From: Epiperipatus broadwayi
Taxonomy: Eukaryota; Onychophora; Udeonychophora; Euonychophora; Peripatidae
Reading direction: 5' to 3'
DNA length: 64,000 bases
Assembly (NCBI GenBank): GCA_028023455.1
Contig: JAQFVV010000022.1
Coordinates: forward strand, 11,985,100-12,049,099
Made by a program: the position numbers and the translations under genes. The notes below the pieces were generated by a model, which was not told where the DNA came from, searched no databases, and worked only from the letters and a program-made list of their open reading frames with translations. Each line of letters begins with the position of its first letter. Position 1 is the stretch's first letter. Below are positions 14,001 through 26,000 of the stretch, piece by piece.

Positions 14001-17000
14001 AAGTTATAGATCAATTTTTAAAAGTCAGTTATGATTTTTCTTTATTTCTATTGCTGTTTACATAAGAATATATATATATGTTTAATTATCTATAAAATAA
14101 TCAGATGATTTAAATGTATATGTAAAAATATTTATTTCATAACATGTTGTGAAATGGTTTTTTATTATTGTAATTAGTGATACGTTTTTCGATAAAATTG
14201 AAAATATATTTTTGAAAAACATCATTGAGTACCTTGGTAGGCATAAAAAACAAAATCATGTGATATACACATAAGTCAGAATAAAAAATTAAAGCAATCT
14301 AATCTACTCTAAGCCTTAACTCAAGAATCAGTGCAGAGTGATTCTATGTAGACAGGACAAACTGCTAGTTAGAACAGTTTTCCACCAAATAATTTAGATA
14401 GTCATATCTTGCTGACTGTTTTAAAATATTTTTCAATACTCCATTCACCATGACAAATATGATCCCATTACTTGACGGAAGACTATCTACTATGTGTGAT
14501 TAGAAAACCAAAAACCTCACTGATCAAAATACCTGGAATAGCAATCAGATTCAGAGACAAACGTTGAAGTTGCTTAGAATGTGATGTTGACGGCTTTAAT
14601 GAAGAAAACCATGCTGAAAGAAGTAGACTCTGCTGTAAGACATACCAAGACCTATTGTATATCCTATATGTTATCACCAATACCTAAAGAGGATAATCAT
14701 CATCCTGCATAGATTACTAAAGACTTATTCATATGTATAGCAAAAGGATGATATCTGCCAGAAAACCATGGTTTAAAATTGTATAAATTTAAGACAGTTG
14801 ATAAGATCTTATCATTATATTTATCATAAGGACTTAAGTTTTAATATCCATTATTTTCAATATTTTATATTACATTTATTACCTTTACTGACTGTAAATT
14901 AATTGTTAGCTTAATTTTTGTTATTAAGCAATTTAGTACGTTTTGCTTTTGAAGCTCATTTCAAGCATATGCTATTAATATCCATGAACCCTAAGAAATC
15001 ATGCAATCCACTGGAGGACATGCAGGGATAATGGTAGTAATTTATAAATGATGATGATCATTATCAGATATTAATAAGTTATCCAGAAGTAAACTTTCTA
15101 CAAATTAAAATATTTTTGGGATAATTATACTTAACTTAATCGTTAAGTTATAAGATTATATATCATCATTATTATCAGGGTAGTGATTACATTGAATATA
15201 TTTAAATGGGATTTTTAAATTTTGTTAACTATTTCTCATCTGAATTTATATTTCATTTTTTTTAATCCATTATAATATATATATATTTAATTTATATGTA
15301 GGTGCATATAATTTTAATTTATTTCATAGAGATGAATACATATATATATATATATAGATTTGTGAATAATAATATATATATAGTTTTATGTATAAAATGT
15401 AAGTTATATGTATTGAAAATATAATGGGTGCTTGCATAAATGTACCTAAATGAGATCAACTCTGACGTCATTAGTCAAATAAATTAAAACTGGCAATTGC
15501 AAATTGAAATCATATCACCCAGTAACAGTATTTTTGATTGACTTATCTTTAGAGTAAAACTGAAAATGGTTAATTGCTTTTAACTTAAAACTCAATTCTA
15601 AGTCAGACATGTATTCTTTATATGTGTAAAAATTGGAAGTTCAGAATTTCCTAAATATTTTTTTATCAAATAAACAAGCCTTATCTGTAAAGAATTATAT
15701 ATGACAATTATTTTTTTTTTTACAAATTGTGATAAAATAAGAAAATAAAAAATTTCTGATCCCTTAGTTTCTATACATAAGAAGAATTTATGCCTAATCT
15801 ATGACTCTTACAAAATAGAGTATTAAGCTAAAAGTAGTTACATTTTTAGTTTAAAAATAAGTCAGACAAAAATATTGTTCCTAGATGGAATAATTTTCAC
15901 TTATAATTGGTTATTTGCCTAATTCATATTATAGGTGAAGTTTATTGGAAAAAATAAATGGAAATTTCCATTATATTTTCAATATTTATAAGATAAAATC
16001 CAAAAAATTTGTTATACAAAACAACCATATATTTTTAAAATATGTATTATGTAATATATATATAATTTATTATTACTTAGATATTGCATATTTATAATTC
16101 AATAATTAATTTTTGATATTTTTTTTACATAAATGTTAATTTAAACCACTGTACTAACGTCACATGTAAATAATAATAATACATACTGTAACGGGTGGGC
16201 GGATTTACTCAGGAGATGGGGGCATCTTACTATGGTCGAGCTTTAGGTCTTCGGATATGATGCAAATGATTACACGATGAAATACATAATCTATGATTGT
16301 ATCTATTTCCAATAGACTAGCTCTGTATGTTTTTATTAACCTAGATACAATTTAGGTTAGTTCATCTAATTCTCACCCCTGTCTGGCCCGTTATACCACA
16401 GTATTCAAACTCAGGGAGTAATTGCTTTGATTCCCTTATCAGAGAACAAAGTCACACTAATTAGTAGTTGTTACACCTCTATAAGGTGATAATTGATTAT
16501 CAAAACTCCATAAGCATATTCAAATATCATAACACATAGAACAAAGTATGTGTGTGCATATATGTCTATATTAAAGATTATCATGACAATTGGCGTGAAT
16601 ATATCTATTTATTTCTTCTGAATAATAGGAATAATATTGATAGGTATAAGAATAATTATGATAATAATGCTGGTGGCGGATATAAGAATAATGATGAGCT
16701 AGAGACCAGATTAAAATAACAAATTCTATTAATATTTATTAATAACAAAAATAAAATAAACAAGTATTTAACCACCCTGAATCATATTATTTGTTATGTC
16801 AAGGATGAGCTTCTACCACACTGTTATCTAATAATGATATATAAAAAAATTAAATGCTCATCTCTCAATCCATGGTAGAAATTCATGCACTTGATATCAA
16901 TTATTTGCAAAGACAAATATATAATACGATATATACACAACTGCGATTCTAACGGACTAATCAAATCTATTTATAGACACATTATATAAAAAAAATCCTT

Positions 17001-20000
17001 GTTGTCCAGTTATATCGATAGTGGTGAATCTTCTTGGGAGCCCCCTCCCTCTATGTATAAATGTCCCTAACATTAATAGAAAAGAAGCATCCATGCAAGG
17101 TTGTTAAATCAGTTTCACAAAAAAAAACACATAACTAAGATTAGTTAACAATAAACAAACTAACATCAACTCTGTCATAATTTATAGTGCATTGCATAAT
17201 GTGAGATAATACTGAAAATCTTACCTTTTATGTCACATTGTGCCATCAAGGTCAGTTGGGTTGGGAAGTCAAGCTGCTCTAGATTTTATTTGATACAAAT
17301 AAAAATTATCTAGTTAAATCTAATACCCCCCCCCCTTTTGCCCTCATAATAAACTTTTCCAAAAAATATGGCACATTTGCTTCCAAGTGCTGAAACGAAA
17401 ATTGAACGAAAAATTTACAATATACAAAAAAAATAACAATCAAAATTTTCATTCAACTATATTAGTTAGTTTGATGAATCTGCTGGAAATGTTCTTTACA
17501 TCAAAAATCCTTTATTTTCAAGGTACGTTTCCTTGGATGAAGATGAAACACTGCTCCCTAGAAGAGTGGCAATCTCTTATTTGGACTAAAAGAGAGCGGT
17601 CTTCTCCAGTTAATTTCTCTTGAGTTATAGGAGGCATTTTACCAAAGGCAATGGATGTTCTTCAGGCCTCATATAAATAGGCAAGTGAAATCTCTACGCT
17701 TTCATGGCTCTGGTGATGGCGTTCTATTTCCTATGGTATTGAAATTTTTAGCAGGAACACATTGTATAATATATTATATATATATATGTAGTTTATTCGG
17801 TTTCAAATTGGTATTCAGTAGCGATGTATATATATATAAGAGAACAATTATGTATTTTCTTTTACTTCTTTTTACATGAATAAAATTAACGTTTCTTAAA
17901 CACAAAATAATAAAAATCTTTTTTATTTCTTCCAATTGACTTGGCTACTTTGAAGAGTTTAACTTCTGATAATTTTTAATGTTGTTTTAAAAAGATTTAA
18001 TTCCGAATATGTGTATCCACCTTTGCATTCGAATTTTCAAGCATAACAAAGTTGGCTTTTGTTTAGCAAGTGCATTATTTAAATTTAAAAGAGACAGTAT
18101 AAAGATTCATACTGCTTTTATATAATATGCAGTTTTGAAAGTGACCTTGGTTCATATCCAATTTTTGATATATTGAATCTTGTGATTTACTATTGTTAAG
18201 TAGACTTTATATATGGTAGTTGGTATTAAAACAATCAATCATTTATGAAAATTTCAATTTCGTTTCCACAGTTGATTGCTATGTGACTAAATTTAGATTA
18301 GGTCATCGTTTGGTGAGATTTATGTAAAAATCTTGGTTATAGTTCTAACTTAATTAATGACATACAACACATGTTTTGACTTTTGTGTTAGCATACATAT
18401 ATGTTTGATTGATTTTTCAATTAGTGTTTACCTTAATTGTTTAATGTTTTTTTTTAAATAAAAAGATGTTTATTGTATATATATATATATGCATTAGAAA
18501 AAAATAATAATAATAATACTGATAAATTCCTTAGCAATTTTTTGGTTGAGCAAATACTTCTCACAGCTCCAATTGGTAGTATGGGCTAGTTAGTTGAATG
18601 ATGTGTCATGGTTGTAAAGCATCCTTACAGCACATACAAAATGGTCATCACAGTTCTTCTGAGAAGTGATTAAAGTGAAGTAGCAGAAAATTAATTTAGT
18701 AAAATATTTTTTAATTACCATATACACTGTATTTGATTTATTATTTTGATTATTACAATATTTATAATAAAAAAATTTGATTTGTAGTACCATATTATTA
18801 TTTCAAACAGATTTTTCCTTCACAAATGTAAGTACTGACTACATTGCTTGAAAAAACGAAAAAAAATCTGTTTTTTTTTTTTTTTTATAATTGGTACTAC
18901 ATTACAGTTTTTGAATGAGAAATAACTTTACCAAGTTTTCAAATTGGTAATGACCTAATGCTATTAATCCTAAGAAATACAACTCTCACCTAAAGTGACA
19001 GTCACTCTAAGAGATATCAGGAAATCTGAAATAAATTTGTGTATCATTTGGTCCATATGATTAATTAAATATAAAAGGCAAAGTATAGCTCAGCATCTTA
19101 GGATTACGATTCTTCACTTAAGAATTGCAATGACTGGTTTTCAGCATCATCTTCATCATTATCATTATTATGACTACTATTATTATCAGTGTCATTTGGC
19201 TGACATCATCTTTTAATGATCACATAAATTGCATTTCTCTGGATTTCACTTACCAACTTCTTGGTTTTTTTATATTGCTTGAAAATACACTTATTATTAC
19301 AAAAATGATGGAGGTGTCAAGCATTGGTGGTCAAGAGGTCAGTGCCAGCTGCTTTATAAGCAGTTGTTCTGGGTTAGTGGGTTTGCTTCCCGGCTGATGC
19401 TATGACACATGTGGAAATAATGATGGAATCCATTGCTTGTTGCCAGTTTCTCCACCCACCACATAACTTTTTCAACCATTATACATTTTTCTAATGAATA
19501 TAGGCATCTCATAATATGATGAATATAAGACAATGCCAACATGGGCATTCTGCTTCAAATGAAATCTCAAGACTCTTTTAATTAAATATATTCACTTCAT
19601 TTTCTTCACTATCCATGAAATTCTCACAACACTGCAAATTGAAAGCATCAACATTTGTATTATATTACAATCATTTTTTATCTGACTTCTCCCTTGGGTT
19701 ATCAATTAACAATTGTATTTTGTTTTATGGTCATTGTATCAACATTTGTTTAAATGGGAGCTTTTACTCTATAATTAAGAATAGTTAGATACCATTCATA
19801 ATCCTTAATTAGATTACTAACTGCATTAGCCTTGTTGTACTTACATAAAAAAATCTGTTTGTTTAGTTATGTGCTTAAACAACACTGGACAAAAGATAAA
19901 TAATCCAAGATTTTATACAATCTTTACAAGACTGTCTTTAATCATGGAAATATCTCTACTATCATAATAATTGGAGAACTGCATCTTAAAATATATTGTT

Positions 20001-23000
20001 TTATTAAACAGCTATAGTTATTCACTAAAAATTAGTAGAAAGTGCTTACAAAACTATTACAGATGACTTATTATTAATTATTGTTTATATACAATATCCA
20101 TTACAAAAAGGCTTCTTAGAGGTGAAAAATCTGCTTTATAGCAGGTTTTACATACTGCAAGATATAAAATTTGTGGAACTCTTGCAAAAATTTTATTAGA
20201 TTTTACATATAATAATAACATTCTAACAATGATAATAAATATTATTAACAACTATTATAAAATGCTGAAATACTTTCAGTTATTTACATAATCATTTTCA
20301 ACTGGAAACTTTTTAATTAAAATTGATATTAAAATTGAATTTAAAGTTTTCCAGTTGAAAATGGTTATGCAAATAACCGAAAGTGCTTCTGTACTTTATA
20401 ATGAATAATATTTATTATCAGCATTGCACTGAATAGTTTGACGCAGTTGGTAGAGCATCCTATTTTGAATCAGGAGGGGGGGGTTCCAGGATTGATTTTA
20501 GTGGTCGAACTTCTTATGAACTTTCAAACAAAACAGGCATTAGCCTTTTTTTAATATCAATAAACAATCTATAACAAATATTTATATATATGTAAATTTC
20601 TTCCAAATGAATTTCATCTATGATATAATTTTTGAGCAAAATATCATTTAGAAGTTTCTTTGCGAATTGAAATCACACCATCCAGTAATAGAATGTATCC
20701 AAAACTTTCTGCTCATTTCTTTCATCTTCACATCATTCATACCCACTTCCTTATTATAAATCAATCAATTTTTTTCTTTTACTTCCCTTCTTCTTATCAT
20801 CTACTGAGTGCTCATATATTCTTCATAATTTTTTAGTTTCTAAGTCTATATCCAATCTCATAATATCTATTTTTTTCATGACTTCAATATTAATATTTTG
20901 TATTTTTTTATAACAAAGGATACATCCATCAAGGCAACCATGCTTCTACAAGTTTCTAAACTGAAGCCTTCAAATTTAAACTCTTAAAAAAAAAAAAATA
21001 TCAATATATTTATTTTTTAAAAACAAATTATAACTTCTTCAATAAATCATTTTAAAGGTACATTTTTTCTTACTATTTACAACTATAAACTAAGTTTAAA
21101 CATATCACTGAATCAAACCACACTATCCCAAGACTTTTGACAAAGAATTTTTGGAGTTATAAAATCCAGTTTACAGCAGATCACATTTTATTGCCATCAA
21201 TTGTTTATCTAATGAGATACTGAGTTATGATTTAGCTAATATATAATGATCATATGCATATTTAAATGATGTGGAGAAATAGACCAATAATTTCCAAGAT
21301 AAGATCTTATAGGCAAAATAAGAGAGTTGCTGCCAATTTATAGTGCAAGGGATATACTATACCATCCCTCATCTACTCTGCCATTGCAGACCACATCTCT
21401 CTACAGTAACTCTTTGACACAATGCTATACAGAACAGCATTCATAAGGGCATTAAGTCTGACCATGGACTGGTTAGGATTAACCAGATCATTCCTGATTT
21501 TGACAGTAGTCTTCACCCTGACATTGTTATCATTAATGAGATCAGATGACTGTCAAAATGATTGACCTCATGGTTTCTTTATGAAGCCTTCACCAGCACC
21601 AGAGCCAAAAAACAGTCCAAATACAAAGTATTGCAGACTGGTACATGTATTGCAGCTATAAAGTATTTTTAGATGCATTCATTAGGTGTGGGTATGAGAC
21701 TCTCATAATAAGGGGGTGCTGGCTTCCTTGGGTGTGGGAAAGCATTACCACAATCTAATGTGTAAATTAATTGTCTCGGATAACATCTGCTGAAGCAGAG
21801 ACATTTATATCAAACACTTTACAGAGGCTGTCAATATGCCAAAGCTGGTTAAATAATTAGCTGTTTTTGCTCTTTTTACTTGCAACTTTATACTTATGTT
21901 CTCTTACTAATGGTCAAGTTTAAAAAATATATATAGAAATCTGTTTTCATCAACTTGATTGAGGTTAATGTTAAATTAATAATATATATATATATATTTA
22001 AATTTGCAATATAATTAATTTTTTTATATAGCAGCGTGATGTTTTTTATAAACTATAATATTTAAACAGCATTAAACTGTTGCACATGCGCTTTAGATTT
22101 TAAATATTAAAATGAATGAATACTAACACTTCAACAACCACATGATAAAGTCTTTGGAAAAGATAGACCCCATTCTATATTTTCCAAAGACTTTATCATG
22201 TGGTTGTTGAAGTGTTAGTATTCATCTTTTCCAAAGACTTTATCATGTGGTTGTTGAAGTGTTAGTATTCATTCATTTTAATATTTAAAATCTAAAGCGC
22301 ATGTGTAACAGTTTAATGCTGTTTAAATATTATAATATAATTAATTAGAAAATTGGAAATAGTTTATTTTTTAAGTTTTATTTTATATGCTACATAAGTA
22401 AAAAAGACTCCAAAATTATTTTTATAAAAAATAAAAAAAATGCAAGCATTTTTAATTACATATTTCTTTCTTCTTTTAGAACAGGTTTTCATTTTAAGCT
22501 TTTCTCTCTAATGATGATCTTTATCATTTGTCTTTTTCCATGTTAATTTGATTTACAATATCAAATCAATAGTTGTCTTATTTTCAAAAGAATTCAGCTA
22601 AAATTCTCAAGTTAGCTGTTGAGGATTTCCAAAAGATAAAATGATAAGCTGAGATGGAATATTATTTTTAAAATTAATTTCATTTAATTATTTTAGATCA
22701 GCATGTGAAAGAAATGATTTATGAACTTTTAAATGAGTATAAAAATATTTTCTAATTTTTGATTATTTGTTCATTAAGATTAGTGAGCAGAGAATTAAAA
22801 ATATTGTTTATATTTTCAGATTTAATTATCAGATAATTTTCAAAAATAATTCTATATAAATACTCTTATATTGTATAATAAAATAAAATAAAAAAGAATT
22901 TATATTACATCAAATGGTTGAAACTCTGAAATTTTAACAAGTAACTAAGAATTTCTAAGCAATTCAGAATTTATTTAGATAACTAGACTGAAAAGAGACA

Positions 23001-26000
23001 ATGCTAAAAGTATAAGTTATATGTGTGTGAGAGAAAGTATAAATTTAAGAAAGATGACCAACTTCTATTGGCTGTGAAAATATAATTGTATACATTTGCA
23101 CTTTATGGTCAAAAAAATTGAGAATAAAATCATATTTTTCTAACAATAGAATGCAGACATATACACTCATATTTCCACAGCCAATGGAAGTTAATCAGCT
23201 TTCTTTCATTTATGCATACTGTAAGGATTGTGTAATCAATCAACAAGACTGAAAGACCAAGCAAGGATTCTCAACCAGCAAACATAGTGCTGCCCCATGC
23301 TCCTAGTTTAAAGACCTTACCTAGGCTTCTTGGTTTCAGCTACATAATTAACATCTTAATGTCATACAGCTTCCCTTCTTCATACAGCATAATGTAGCAC
23401 AGGGTTCAAATACAGACTCTTTTCTCAGAGTTCTTCATAACTTATGACCTTACCATACACTAACACTCGTTAAGGTCCTACATTAATTTATTTATCTTAC
23501 AGTTATTGACATGATTTTGGAATTAGATTACTTCTATAATGCTACAAAGTGAAATACTATATCAGCCATATATAAAACCATGGATGTGTTTGTTTTGGCA
23601 ATTGAATATCTTTACTGAATTATGTATAATAATTACTTAATAGTTCTGACTCACAATGATGACACAAGTTATATTAACAATGATAATATGAATTTTATTA
23701 CAGAAACTAAATCAATGGATAGAGTAGCTTATAAATTATTGGGTTAATATTATCTACTGGCTTTTACGTAGTATTAGAGGAAGGTGGTGGCAGCTTACAG
23801 CAATAATGTGTGCCCTATTTAATTTGCACAAGAGATATGAAAAGCTATCAGCCCATTATAGGTTTGAATCTAACAATCTATTACATGTGGACAGGTTCGA
23901 TTTAAGGCTACCCAGGGTTGCTAATAAGAACAGGTGAAGGCTACACAGATAAACATTATTTAGATATTACGGTACAACCCTATGTGAGTGCTGTCAATGG
24001 TAAACAAATGTAAGGATGATCAGCTTAGCGATCTGATGGCACGGTTCACAACTAAGGATGGATGTCCCTAGCTGCAGGGATGCTCCTGCTTCTAATTGAG
24101 GATGCATACCAATGAAGATGTATGTTGTACTAAATCTAGAATTTGGGATGGCGATAAGTTTTCAACTCCATCACACAACCTAGACTGGTGCTAATATTTG
24201 ATTAGGAACCCGGGCACCCAAGAAGGAGTATAGCCTGCCCTTGCCGCAGTAACCATACAAAGATGAATGAACCATGCGTTTAGTAGAGGTAACAAATTCA
24301 ATAATAATATGACATATGAACATTGCAACACATATGAAGGGGTAGAAACATAATACACAGGAAGATAAATGATAAATTATTAAACCTTTCATCTACACAA
24401 ATAATAAACATTATAAAACTTATTTTATATAACAAATAAGCATCCCTAGTTAATCACATATGATTATCTTATAGCTAGAGCCCATTCACAATAACTTTTT
24501 AATCATTTTAAACTTGGAAATCTAATAATATAACATGTAAAGTACAAGAAAGATTAATTACCCTAATATAGACTGATAATGTGATCCATTACTTCTTACA
24601 TTGTACATAAATTGCAGTTTAATTTACATATAAATATATATTCTACTTCATCGATAAGCAATGCAATACTTACATCTCAATAACTTTATTAATATTATTT
24701 TCATGTAATGGAATCTTGAATTATAAATATGACAGCCTTAATATTAGTTTTCATTACACATGATCATTTTAACAGAATAGAATTATTAACTTTAGCTGTA
24801 CGTGAAGAAAACTTGTATTGGTATAGTTTTTATTACAGATATCTTCAATTATAAATTCATTTCTGGCACATGGATTGGATTATATTTATAGAGCAGCATG
24901 ATAAAAAAAATGATTTATATAATTAATGGACTGGGAATATGCTTGCCATCCTTCACTAATTCTTTACATAATTCTAAGAAATTGAAAAAATAATCTTACT
25001 TGACATGAGGGGGGGGGGGACTAAGAGTAAAAAAAAAAAACAACCAAAAAAAGTAATTTAGGTATTATTATTATTACTTTAAAATTTTACAGCTTTAAAT
25101 TTAGTGTCTTCTTAACTTGCTCCATCCTTTGAAGATGTTGAGAGCAGAAAAGCATAAACACATTTAATGATTTAAAATTTAACTCCCTACATCATTCAAG
25201 GTAATAGAAATAAAAATGCAAAACAGATTTCTAATTTTCTAAATAATTAAGACCAGTAGATTTAGCATCAATGATAAATACTATACTGTATATAATTTAC
25301 TAAGTTAAGACGAGCTGAAGAAAATATGTTAAAAAAATGGAGTTACAATTAAAAATCTTTGAATAAAATTAAAGCACTTTAACGGCAAGATGATAATGAC
25401 TTTCAGGACTTCTGCACAGATGGATATATGGATTCATAGTCTTCGGACTTGCATGAAGATGATAGGACATAGATGAATCTTAATCATGTTGATGGAACTT
25501 TTCTGGATGCCAAACTTCACTGATGACCATGGAGAAGCCGATGCCTGTCTACTCACTCATAACGGCAAGTACTTTTAACATTTTCTTTTTCTTTATTAAT
25601 AACAAAAGAGTAAAAAGCCGAATCTTAAGCAGAATAACTAATTAGAAACTTATGTCAAATATATAAGATCTTGTGCAAAATATTACAACTCTTTAAATAG
25701 GATCTTGTGCTAAATATATGACACTCTTCTTTTTTTTTACACAATGCCCCATTCTACACATATATACCTAATTTTATGCCTGGGTCCACTTTCTAATTCT
25801 TAATGGATTTAGTCCTGCTTTTGCTTTTAATTGATGTTCCATTAGTTTTCTACTTCCTCATATCTTGTGTGCAGCCGAATTGTTTTCCTTGCTATTGCTT
25901 TTTACTTTTCATTAAACACCTTAAAATGTATATAGATTCTGAAGGTGTTCAACTGTAACCATCACAGCCAATTATATCTATAGATAGGGAAATATGGCAC

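Larger units (their letters stand above)
8982..20923 (-). other. Intron of the calpain-type gene (11.9 kb)
   Basis: Large intron between the CRSM exon and the EF2-loop exon. It holds fold-back relics at 10.3 and 11.3-11.7 kb, a 99-bp duplication, two SINEs and low-confidence coding relics near 14.5 and 17.5 kb. In 8990-10290, 12210-13460, 13590-14290, 14770-16180, 17890-19300 and 19430-20220 I see only A+T-rich sequence and dinucleotide runs. Confidence 0.7.

Noticed and set aside
14483-14680. Minus-strand frame with LSLNLIAIPGILI, first considered as the missing calpain CRSM exon
   Set aside because: It has no CRSM motif and wrong phase; the true exon was found at 20924-20982.
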